Positions 1 through 5,151 of a DNA stretch of 5,343 bases are shown here, one piece after another; position 1 is the stretch's first letter, and the number at the start of each line of letters is the position of its first letter. The position numbers and the translations under genes are program-made. The notes beneath the pieces are model-generated. The model worked only from the letters and a program-made list of their open reading frames with translations. It searched no databases and was not told the origin of the DNA. Source of the stretch: Desulfomicrobiaceae bacterium (GTDB lineage: Bacteria > Desulfobacterota > Desulfovibrionia > Desulfovibrionales > Desulfomicrobiaceae); NCBI GenBank assembly GCA_003530935.1, contig DPEO01000139.1, positions 1 through 5,343 of the forward strand. The letters run 5' to 3'.

Positions 1-1
1 C

Positions 2-208
2 CTGGACTTTCTGGGCGTGGTTCCGCAAGATGCCGCCGTACGCCGGGCCGTCACCCACCAGGTTCCGGTATGCGTCCACGCCTCCGACAGCCCGGCAGCC
101 GCGGCGGTCACGCGCATTGCCCAAACCATGGCTGCGTGGAGACCTCAGGAGCACGCCGATGGCAACATCAAGTTCTTCTGGAAACGACTCCTCTTTGCCG
201 GCGCCTAA
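2..208 (+). CDS. flhG: FlhG (MinD-like ATPase, flagellar number regulator), C-terminal fragment
   Basis: Only the last 68 codons are in the window; the gene starts upstream. The visible part begins LDFLGVVPQD, followed by AVRRAVTHQVPV and SPAAAAVTRIA. This is the usual C-terminal pattern of MinD/FlhG-type P-loop ATPases (…G.VP.D..v..A...q.P....P.S.A..a...IA). The Walker A and deviant-Walker motifs would lie upstream and cannot be seen. FlhG works with the SRP-like GTPase FlhF to set the number and place of polar flagella, and it usually sits directly upstream of fliA, as here. The protein ends in a hydrophobic/basic tail (FFWKRLLFAGA), which could be a membrane-contact helix; that is inference. 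Its last 50 bases overlap the start of fliA in another frame. The family call is good. Choosing FlhG over another MinD relative depends mostly on the neighbours. Confidence 0.8.
   Translation: MDFLGVVPQDAAVRRAVTHQVPVCVHASDSPAAAAVTRIAQTMAAWRPQEHADGNIKFFWKRLLFAGA
147..151 (+). promoter_or_regulatory. Ribosome binding site that fixes the fliA start
   Basis: AGGAG lies 7 bases before the ATG at 159, inside the end of flhG. The same reading frame is open back to an ATG at 30, but the extra 43 residues are Arg/Pro/Ser-rich shadow sequence of flhG and have no such site. This supports the start at 159. Confidence 0.7.
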
Positions 209-911
209 GCCCCGAGAAGCGCTTTCCCCAGCGGACAAAGACCGTTTGGCCCGCCAGATGGCGCCACGCATCAAGGCTATCGCCCTGCATTTCAAGGCGC
301 GCCTGCCCGGCCACGTGGACCTGCAGGAGCTCATCTCCAGCGGCGCGGTCGGACTCATGGAGGCCATGGAAAAATTCACTCCGGAACGCGGCATCCGCTT
401 CGAGACCTTTGCCGAGGCGCGCATCCGCGGCGCCATGCTGGACGCCTTGCGCGGCATGGATTGGTACTCCCGGGGGCTGCGGGGCCGCATCAAGAAGCTC
501 CAAACCATCATGCTGGAGTATGAGCGCCGCCACGGACACGCCCCAAACCGCGAGACACTGCAGGAACTCTGCGACATCCCTGAAGAAGACCTGGAGAGTG
601 CCCTGGAGGCACTCAACGCCCAGGTGGTCCTCAGCCTGGAGGCGATTCAGGAAACATGCGGCACGCCCGAAGATGCAACCTCCCCGGAAGCACAAGTGGC
701 CCACCAGGAGCTCATTGACAAGGTGGCAGGGCTCGTCGATAAGCTGACGCTCAAGGAAAAGATGGTCCTGGGGCTCTATTATATCGAGGAGCTCAATATG
801 AAGGAAATCGCCCAGGTACTCGACATCACCGAGGGCCGGGTTTCCCAGCTCCACTCCCAGGCCACCCGGAAACTCAGATCGTGGTTTTGCGAAACCTACG
901 GCAACTTCTGA
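159..911 (+). CDS. fliA: Flagellar RNA polymerase sigma factor FliA (sigma-28)
   Basis: This 250-residue sigma-70-family factor directs RNA polymerase to late flagellar and chemotaxis promoters. Region 2 spans about residues 30-102 and holds HVDLQELISSGAVGLMEAMEKF followed by IRFETFAEARIRGAMLDALR, the FliA/WhiG-type core-binding and -10 recognition helices; WYSRG follows at 102-106. Region 3 (about 107-170) includes RHGHAPNRETLQEL. Region 4 (about 190-245) has LTLKEKMVLGLYY, then the helix-turn-helix NMKEIAQVLDITEGRVSQLHSQA that reads the -35 element. The length is normal for the family (about 240-260). The start at 159 was chosen for its AGGAG site. An N-terminal Ser-rich stretch of about 20 residues has no clear role. 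It overlaps flhG by 50 bases, and cheY follows 18 bases after its stop. The anti-sigma factor FlgM is not in the window. The identification is firm. Confidence 0.93.
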   Translation: MATSSSSGNDSSLPAPKPREALSPADKDRLARQMAPRIKAIALHFKARLPGHVDLQELISSGAVGLMEAMEKFTPERGIRFETFAEARIRGAMLDALRGMDWYSRGLRGRIKKLQTIMLEYERRHGHAPNRETLQELCDIPEEDLESALEALNAQVVLSLEAIQETCGTPEDATSPEAQVAHQELIDKVAGLVDKLTLKEKMVLGLYYIEELNMKEIAQVLDITEGRVSQLHSQATRKLRSWFCETYGNF

Positions 912-929
912 CACACTACGGAGGCGTTC

Positions 930-1310
930 ATGCCGGTCAACACCAACATGCGGGTGCTCATCGTCGATGATTTTTCCACCATGCGCCGCATCATCAAAAA
1001 CATCCTCCGCCAGTTGGGCTTCAACAATATCGTCGAGGCCGATGACGGCACCACTGCATGGGAAATCCTCAACAAGGATCAAATCGATTTCATCATTTCC
1101 GACTGGAACATGCCCAACATGACGGGCATCGAGCTTTTGCGCAAAGTCCGGGGCAGCGAAGAGTTCGCCGACCTGCCCTTCCTCATGGTCACGGCAGAAG
1201 CCCAGCAGGAAAACATCATCGAAGCGGTGCAGGCCAAGGTTTCCAACTACATCGTCAAACCCTTCACCGCGGAAACCCTCCAGCAAAAAATCAACAAGAT
1301 TTTCGAATGA
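930..1310 (+). CDS. cheY: CheY-type single-domain response regulator
   Basis: This 126-residue protein is a stand-alone receiver domain with no output domain. All the expected catalytic positions are present: the acidic pair D13/D14 (LIVDDFSTMRR), the phosphoacceptor D58 (ISDWNMPNMTG), T88 (LMVTAEA), the switch aromatic Y107 and the conserved K110 (NYIVKPF). The FSTMRRIIKNILRQLGF signature is typical of CheY proteins that bind the flagellar motor switch, as opposed to Spo0F-like relays. CheA phosphorylates such proteins, and CheY-P binds FliM/FliN to change rotation. GGAGG at 920-924, 5 bases before the ATG, supports the start. The gene lies between fliA and a fliL-like gene, which agrees with a motor role. 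No cheA, cheZ or fliM is in the window, so its partner kinase is inferred. Several CheY paralogues are common in such genomes. Confidence 0.93.
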   Translation: MPVNTNMRVLIVDDFSTMRRIIKNILRQLGFNNIVEADDGTTAWEILNKDQIDFIISDWNMPNMTGIELLRKVRGSEEFADLPFLMVTAEAQQENIIEAVQAKVSNYIVKPFTAETLQQKINKIFE

Positions 1311-1318
1311 CCTGACCC

Positions 1319-2023
1319 ATGCGCGTCCTCCTGAGCCTGATGGTGCCCCCAGAGGCCGATGACAAGGCCACCTTGGATACCGAAAAACTCACGGAGGACG
1401 TCCCGCGGGGCCTGCAAAAGGTTGAACTGGATCTGGACGACGCCCTCTTCCTCGACGTGGAGGAAGAAGAGCCCAAGCCCAAGGCCCCGGAGCCAGAAAC
1501 ACCGCCCGCAGCGCCCCAACCGGAATCAGCCCCAGAACCCGCCAAGACCCCATTGTGGAAACGTCCCCTGGTGCTTGCCGCAGCAGGGGTCCTGCTTTTT
1601 CTGCTCGGGGGACTGGCGGTCTATTTTCTCCTCCCCACTCAAGAAGCCGCGCCGCCACCGCCACCGCCGCCGCCCAAAGAAGAAAAAAAGCCCCAGAAAC
1701 CACCTGAAGAAAAGCCCATCACGCTGCACACCATCACCTTTGAACCGTTTATGATCGAATACGACCAAAACGGGACCACACGCTTTCTCAATTGCAAATT
1801 TTCCATCAGCGGAATCCCGGATATCCTAGAATGGGAAATACGGCGCAAAAGAATCATCCTGCGCGATGCAGTGTACTACTATCTCCGAAACAAAGGGCTC
1901 TCCTTTCTCAGTGACACCAAGAACGCCGAGAAACTCAAAGAAGACATCCTTGCGGTCATGAATCAGTACCTCGGAAACGGTCAGATCGAAACCCTATTGA
2001 TCGACGAATACGTCATTCGGTGA
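1319..2023 (+). CDS. fliL: FliL-family flagellar basal-body-associated membrane protein with long N-terminal arm
   Basis: The protein is 234 residues from the first ATG, longer than classic FliL (about 150-180). Residues 1-51 are acidic, with VELDLDDALFLDVEEEE at 35-51. Residues 52-78 are a Pro/Glu/Ala-rich linker, one membrane helix runs at about 83-105, and eight prolines in a row lie at 112-119. A Lys/Glu/Pro stretch follows, then the C-terminal FliL-like domain (about 133-234) containing ITLHTITFEPFMIEY and RFLNCKFSISG. The topology should be N-in, with the FliL domain in the periplasm next to the MotAB-type stator, where FliL family members support torque and stator assembly. The start is uncertain. 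Neither the ATG at 1319 nor an in-frame ATG at 1340 has a clear ribosome site, and both lie close to the cheY stop, so coupled translation is likely. The 98-residue gene begins 3 bases after the stop. Homology to FliL is judged from the C-terminal pattern, topology and context. Confidence 0.75.
   Translation: MRVLLSLMVPPEADDKATLDTEKLTEDVPRGLQKVELDLDDALFLDVEEEEPKPKAPEPETPPAAPQPESAPEPAKTPLWKRPLVLAAAGVLLFLLGGLAVYFLLPTQEAAPPPPPPPPKEEKKPQKPPEEKPITLHTITFEPFMIEYDQNGTTRFLNCKFSISGIPDILEWEIRRKRIILRDAVYYYLRNKGLSFLSDTKNAEKLKEDILAVMNQYLGNGQIETLLIDEYVIR
1684..1690 (+). other. Possible -1 ribosomal slippery heptamer (A AAA AAG)
   Basis: The codons GAA AAA AAG of the FliL-like gene form A AAA AAG in exactly the phase used by E. 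coli dnaX. A -1 slip would add five codons (A-P-E-T-T) and stop at the TGA at 1705-1707. The product would be about 129 residues, keeping the cytoplasmic arm, membrane helix and polyproline run but losing the periplasmic domain. The polyproline codons (1652-1675) end three codons before the heptamer. I see no strong stimulatory hairpin downstream and no good Shine-Dalgarno-like element upstream, so it may simply reflect a Lys/Glu-rich linker. Confidence 0.2.
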
Positions 2024-2026
2024 CCC

Positions 2027-2323
2027 ATGGTCCACTCCATCGATATCGCCACGCTACTGGCACAAATCCCCAATGCCCAGCAGATCCACCACCTGATGCA
2101 GGCGCATCCAGAAATATTCCAGTCTCTTGCTGGTGATATCGTACAAAAACAGACGGAGCTCCAAAAAGACCGCGTCCAAAAAATGCACAAAGGCGCCAAA
2201 CAGAGCGCAGCACGGCGGCAAGAATCCCCCACGGGATCGTCGACCCCGCAAGGGCGCGCGTCCTCTTTCGAGGCAGAAGAGGACGAACCCCAGCGCGGCC
2301 GCATCCTGGATACCGAGGTATGA
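2027..2323 (+). CDS. Small hypothetical protein of flagellar operon (98 aa)
   Basis: I do not recognise a named family. The protein has no signal peptide, membrane segment or cysteine. Residues 1-60 look helical, with a short pattern around IDIATLLAQIPNAQQIHHLMQ, then a Gln/Lys/Glu-rich helix (about 37-60). A basic, Ser/Gln-rich, probably disordered stretch follows (about 55-78), then an acidic patch (FEAEEDEPQ) and a short tail, RGRILDTEV. It starts 3 bases after the fliL-like stop with no clear ribosome site, and its stop overlaps the region where the next gene starts, so translation is probably coupled on both sides. From memory, and not checked here, short Gln-rich helical proteins of this general layout occur beside sigma-28 genes in Firmicutes and spirochaete flagellar operons. 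A role as a flagellar assembly adaptor or regulator is only inference. That it is a real gene is supported by the tight packing and by the lack of a better frame. Confidence 0.65.
   Translation: MVHSIDIATLLAQIPNAQQIHHLMQAHPEIFQSLAGDIVQKQTELQKDRVQKMHKGAKQSAARRQESPTGSSTPQGRASSFEAEEDEPQRGRILDTEV
2315..2318 (+). promoter_or_regulatory. Ribosome binding site choosing the ATG at 2326
   Basis: GAGG lies 7 bases before the ATG at 2326 but only 1 base before the in-frame ATG at 2320, which overlaps the upstream TGA. Spacing favours 2326, giving MDWPVW rather than MSMDWPVW as the N-terminus. Confidence 0.5.
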
Positions 2324-2325
2324 GC

Positions 2326-2745
2326 ATGGACTGGCCCGTGTGGATCCTGCTGGCTTCTTCCGCTGTGGAAGTCCTTTTGGCCGCAGTAGCCATCTTCTTC
2401 TATCTGCGTCTGCGCCAATCCGAAGCCCTCATTCGGGCCCTGCAAGAGCGCCAGGGCGAATTCATGGAAAAACTCGCCTGGAACACCCGCTTGGAGCAAG
2501 AACTGGTGGCCAGCTTCGCTGAACGTCAAGAAGAGCTCACCCAGCTCGATGCCCAGCTCGCCCAAACCGCCACCCATCTCCGTCGGCTGCTCCAAGAAGC
2601 AGAACGCTACACCAAATCACCGGAATTCTTGCGTCATATCATCGTCAGCGGCCGACGCCGCGGCCAATCCCCCCAAGCCCTGGCCCAAGCCACGGGCCTG
2701 ACCGTGGACGAAGTGGAGCTCATCTTGGAGAGCGAAGGGCGGTAG
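2326..2745 (+). CDS. Single-pass membrane coiled-coil protein, DUF2802 / SwrB (YlxL, DUF6115)-like
   Basis: The protein is 139 residues from the preferred ATG (141 if the ATG at 2320 is used). Residues 5-27 form one hydrophobic helix (VWILLASSAVEVLLAAVAIF). About 29-95 is a long charged heptad-like helix rich in Glu, Gln, Leu and Arg. Residues 99-135 end in RRRGQSPQALAQATGLTVDEVELIL, a small helix-turn-helix-like element. This order, and the G.S...LA..tGL...E.ELIL tail, matches my memory of DUF2802 proteins next to chemotaxis genes in gammaproteobacteria, and of DUF6115 proteins such as Bacillus SwrB (YlxL) encoded just after sigD. SwrB is reported to activate the flagellar export apparatus from the membrane. 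The tail is too short and too membrane-bound to be a confident DNA binder; contact with flagellar basal parts is more likely, but this is inference. It is the last gene of the flagellar run, before a 49-base gap. Confidence 0.7.
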   Translation: MDWPVWILLASSAVEVLLAAVAIFFYLRLRQSEALIRALQERQGEFMEKLAWNTRLEQELVASFAERQEELTQLDAQLAQTATHLRRLLQEAERYTKSPEFLRHIIVSGRRRGQSPQALAQATGLTVDEVELILESEGR

Positions 2746-2794
2746 CTGTCTCTCCAATCTTTGACTTTCCTGGCCCTCCTTGTAGGCTTGGGGC

Positions 2795-3757
2795 ATGGTG
2801 CACTCCCCTCCAATCTCTCCACTGCAACCGTGGCTTGCGCCGCTGGCAGGCTACTCCAACCTGCCGTTTCGGCTGCTTTGCCGGGAGCACGGCTGCGCTG
2901 TGGCGGTCACGGAAATGGTGAGCGCCAAGGGCCTGCTCCTGGGATCTTCCGGCACAGCGGATCTCCTTGCCACCTGCCCGGAAGACCACCCGCTCGTGGT
3001 GCAGCTCTTTGGCGCGGAACCGGAAGTCCTCGGCGAAGCCACGGCGCGGTTGCGTCAACAAGGCTTTGGCTGGTTCGACCTCAATGCCGGATGCGCGGTG
3101 CCCAAGGTGACCAAAACCGGGGCAGGGGCGGCTCTGCTCCGCGACCCCGGCCGCATCAGCGCCGTGGTCGAAGCCATGGTGGCCGCCGCGGGACGCAATG
3201 CGGTAGGCGTCAAGCTGCGCCTTGGCTGGAACGAAACCCAGCACACCTACCTGGACATCGCCCGCCGCCTGGAAGCCGTGGGCGTCGGCTGGATCACGCT
3301 GCACCCGCGCACCGCCAGCCAAGGATTTTCCGGAACCGCCCGCACCGAACACCTGCGCCGCCTCAAAGCGGCCGTGCCCCTGCCGGTACTTGCCAGCGGC
3401 GACCTCTTCACCGCTGAAGACGCGGTGCGCTGCCTTGAGACCACCGGTGTGGACGGAGTGATGTTCGCCCGCGGCGCCATGGGGGACCCGGCCATTTTTG
3501 AGCGCTTCACCGCCCTCATGCGCGGCACCCCGCCGCCGACCCGGGATCTCGCCTCCATTCGCGCGTGCATCACCCGCCTCGCAGCCCTCCACCACCGATG
3601 GGGCTCCCCGCGCCAAGGACTCTTGCAGTTGCGCACCCTCGCCCCTCGTTTTTTCCGGGGCATGCCCCAAGCCCGCGCCATCCGCACCCGCCTCATCCAC
3701 TGCTCCACCTGGGAGGAGGCCCTGGGCTGTATCGCCGATCCATCGGAGGAGTCATGA
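2795..3757 (+). CDS. dus: tRNA-dihydrouridine synthase (DusB/NifR3-like)
   Basis: This 320-residue FMN enzyme reduces specific uridines in tRNA to dihydrouridine with NADPH. The N-terminal TIM barrel shows LAPLAGYSNLPFR (14-26), TEMVSAKGL (39-47) and QLFG (70-73). The catalytic cysteine is C100 in FDLNAGCAVPKV, followed by TKTGAGAALL. VKLRLGW holds K140, LHPRTASQGFSGTA holds H170 and R172, then ASGDLFTAEDA and GVMFARGAMGDPAIF form the phosphate-binding end. A smaller helical domain follows (about 240-320). The length fits bacterial Dus proteins. The motif set (EMVSAKGL, HxRTxxQ) is closest to DusB, but the subgroup, and so the target uridine, cannot be settled by eye. Small departures from the consensus are GCAVPKV instead of GCPVPKV, and HPRT instead of HGRT. 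AGG at 2784-2786 lies 8 bases before the ATG. The gene overlaps ispH by 4 bases. Confidence 0.93.
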   Translation: MVHSPPISPLQPWLAPLAGYSNLPFRLLCREHGCAVAVTEMVSAKGLLLGSSGTADLLATCPEDHPLVVQLFGAEPEVLGEATARLRQQGFGWFDLNAGCAVPKVTKTGAGAALLRDPGRISAVVEAMVAAAGRNAVGVKLRLGWNETQHTYLDIARRLEAVGVGWITLHPRTASQGFSGTARTEHLRRLKAAVPLPVLASGDLFTAEDAVRCLETTGVDGVMFARGAMGDPAIFERFTALMRGTPPPTRDLASIRACITRLAALHHRWGSPRQGLLQLRTLAPRFFRGMPQARAIRTRLIHCSTWEEALGCIADPSEES

Positions 3758-4590
3758 ACATCACCCTCGCCAAGACCGCGGGCTTTTGCATGGGTGTCGC
3801 CCGGGCCCTGCGTCAATTGGACCAGGCCATGGCCGAACACCCAGACTGCACCATCGTCACCTTGGGTCCCATCATCCACAACCCCCAGGTGCTTGCCCGC
3901 TACCACGAACGTGGGGTGCGCGTGGCGCACAGCCTTGAAGAAATCCCCGACCATGCCGTGGTCCTGGTGCGCGCCCACGGCATCCCGATGAACACCACGC
4001 ACGCCCTGGCCCAACGCCCGCTTACCGTGGTGGACGCCACCTGTCCCAAGGTGAAAAAGGCCCAAGTACTCATCGAACGCCATTGCCGGAAGGGGACGCC
4101 GCTGCTCCTCTTCGGCGAGCCCGACCATCCCGAAGTGCAGGGGCTCAAAAGCCGTGCAGAACGGGCCGTGGTCTTTCAAAGCGCCGAGGAACTCGACGGC
4201 ATCCCGCATCCCTTCGGCCCTGCGGTGCTTGCCGCCCAGACCACCCAGGATCGCACGGAATTTCGCCGCATCGCGACCCTGCTCCATGCCCGGATCCCGG
4301 AGCTCACCGTCCTGGACACCATTTGCGACGCCACCAAGCTGCGCCAAGACGAGGTGCGCGCCCTGTGCCGCCACGTGGAGGGCCTCGTGGTGGTGGGGGG
4401 AAAAAACAGCGGCAATACCCGACGCCTGGCGCAAATCGGTACGGAATGCGGCCGACCCACCTGGCATGTGGAGACCGCGGCCGAACTGCCGGCCGAGATG
4501 GCGTCCTGCACCACCATCGGAGTGACCGCCGGGGCCTCCACCCCCGCGTGGATCATCGACGAGGTCGTGGCCGCCCTCCGCAGGCTCTAG
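3754..4590 (+). CDS. ispH: 4-hydroxy-3-methylbut-2-enyl diphosphate reductase (IspH/LytB)
   Basis: This 278-residue [4Fe-4S] enzyme makes IPP and DMAPP from HMBPP in the last step of the MEP pathway in the cytoplasm. The three cluster cysteines are C12 (AGFCMGV), C97 (VDATCPKV) and C191 (DTICDAT). The substrate-binding residues are also present: H42 (GPIIHNPQV), H75 (RAHGIP), H125 and E127 (EPDHPEV), T164 (AQTTQD), S219/N221 (GGKNSGNTRRL) and the late GASTPAWII motif. The same frame is open further upstream, but the start at 3754 is clear. It gives the expected N-terminus with cysteine at position 12, has GGAGGA at 3745-3750, and overlaps the dus stop as ATGA. The length is slightly below the E. 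coli enzyme (316), as in many deltaproteobacteria and Firmicutes. Coupling to dus is probable. It is the last plus-strand gene, followed 6 bases later by a terminator hairpin. Confidence 0.96.
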   Translation: MNITLAKTAGFCMGVARALRQLDQAMAEHPDCTIVTLGPIIHNPQVLARYHERGVRVAHSLEEIPDHAVVLVRAHGIPMNTTHALAQRPLTVVDATCPKVKKAQVLIERHCRKGTPLLLFGEPDHPEVQGLKSRAERAVVFQSAEELDGIPHPFGPAVLAAQTTQDRTEFRRIATLLHARIPELTVLDTICDATKLRQDEVRALCRHVEGLVVVGGKNSGNTRRLAQIGTECGRPTWHVETAAELPAEMASCTTIGVTAGASTPAWIIDEVVAALRRL

Positions 4591-4596
4591 CTCCAA

Positions 4597-4630
4597 ACAA
4601 CGCGGCGCCCCGAGTGGAGCGCCGCGTTGT
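4597..4630. terminator. Probable bidirectional intrinsic terminator between convergent genes
   Basis: ACAACGCGGCGC (4597-4608) and GCGCCGCGTTGT (4619-4630) are perfect reverse complements, giving a 12-bp GC-rich stem. Inside it, two more C-G pairs can form past one mismatch, leaving a GAGT loop. It lies between the ispH stop (4590) and the stop of the minus-strand gene (4654), so it can serve both. The U-tracts are short and broken: GTTGTATCTT on the plus strand and TTGTTTGG on the minus strand. Efficiency is therefore uncertain. Confidence 0.8.
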
Positions 4631-4653
4631 ATCTTGGGGAAACCGAAGGCGAG

Positions 4654-5127
4654 TCAGCGCAACAGCCCCGCCAGCATGCGCAAATGCCGGCGTTCTTCCT
4701 CCACACAGGCCTGCACCGCGTCTCGGTCGCCCTCGGGAACGAATTCCTGCATTTCTTTGAAGAATACGATGGTGTCCTTCTCAAAGCCCATGGCCGCATG
4801 GATGGCCTCTTCGCGGCTGCCCACGAATTGCCGCAAGGCGTCCATATCCCCCAGACGAAAGAGGGTATGGGAATCGATGAGGGCCGTAAGGTACTCCACG
4901 TATTCCTCTTCCGTGGCCCAGGCCGGAAGCTCCACCTCGCCGAGGCGGCAGGCAAGGTCGTGGAAGATCTGCCAATGCTTCTCCTCCTCCTGAGCCAAGA
5001 AGCGGAAGGTCTGCGCCAAGGAAGGATCCGTGGCGGTTTCGGCCAGGCGGGTGTAAAACACCTGACCGCGCTGTTCGATCTCTTGTGCTGCGGTCAGCAC
5101 GTCGGAAGCGGAAAAGATACCTGCCAT
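4654..5127 (-). CDS. Rubrerythrin-type ferritin-like diiron protein without rubredoxin domain
   Basis: This 157-residue four-helix-bundle protein has two paired metal-binding half-sites. In the first half, E18 (EIEQRGQVFY) is followed by E48-x-x-H51 in FLAQEEEKHWQIF. In the second half, E116 (GFEKDTIVFF) is followed by E145-x-x-H148 in CVEEERRHLRML. This is the rubrerythrin/erythrin layout for a diiron centre that reduces hydrogen peroxide in anaerobes. The C-terminus stops at residue 157 with no CxxC pairs, so the rubredoxin electron-transfer domain of full rubrerythrin (about 190 residues) is absent and an outside electron donor is needed. The start has a strong GGAGGA (minus strand, 5131-5136). 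It follows an FAD/[2Fe-2S] oxidoreductase gene by 24 bases on the same strand, which may be that donor. A metal-storage or sensing role is also possible for this superfamily. Confidence 0.85.
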   Translation of the reverse strand: MAGIFSASDVLTAAQEIEQRGQVFYTRLAETATDPSLAQTFRFLAQEEEKHWQIFHDLACRLGEVELPAWATEEEYVEYLTALIDSHTLFRLGDMDALRQFVGSREEAIHAAMGFEKDTIVFFKEMQEFVPEGDRDAVQACVEEERRHLRMLAGLLR

Positions 5128-5151
5128 AATTCCTCCAGGGTCTGACCCCGG

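Noticed and set aside
30..158. N-terminal extension of fliA to the ATG at 30
   Set aside because: The added 43 residues are the out-of-frame image of flhG and do not look like a sigma factor. The AGGAG site favours the ATG at 159.
168..1286. Open frame of 372 codons on the minus strand across fliA and cheY
   Set aside because: It is a shadow of two well-supported genes. It has no recognisable domain, and the plus-strand codon positions explain the lack of stops.
2761..2788. Promoter before dus (TTGACT with TAGGCT 16 bases later)
   Set aside because: The -10 matches only three of six positions, and transcription would begin almost at the start codon. It is too weak to list.
2720..3700. Open frame of 326 codons on the minus strand across dus
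   Set aside because: It is antisense to the tRNA-dihydrouridine synthase. The Ala/Gly/Arg-rich translation lacks motifs and a ribosome site.
3565..3753. N-terminal extension of ispH to the ATG at 3565
   Set aside because: It would add 63 Pro/His-rich residues from the dus antiphase. IspH starts a few residues before the first cluster cysteine, as it does from 3754 with GGAGGA in front.
4395..4407. GGGGGGAAAAAAC run in ispH as a frameshift signal
   Set aside because: The bases encode the conserved GGKNSGNT motif of IspH, so protein constraint explains the run, and no early alternate-frame product suggests a function.
3247..4596. Long open frame of 449 codons on the minus strand across dus and ispH
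   Set aside because: It runs antisense to two clearly identified enzymes with all catalytic motifs. Its translation is low-complexity Arg/Gly/His-rich sequence with no family signature. Long antisense frames are expected in GC-rich genes.
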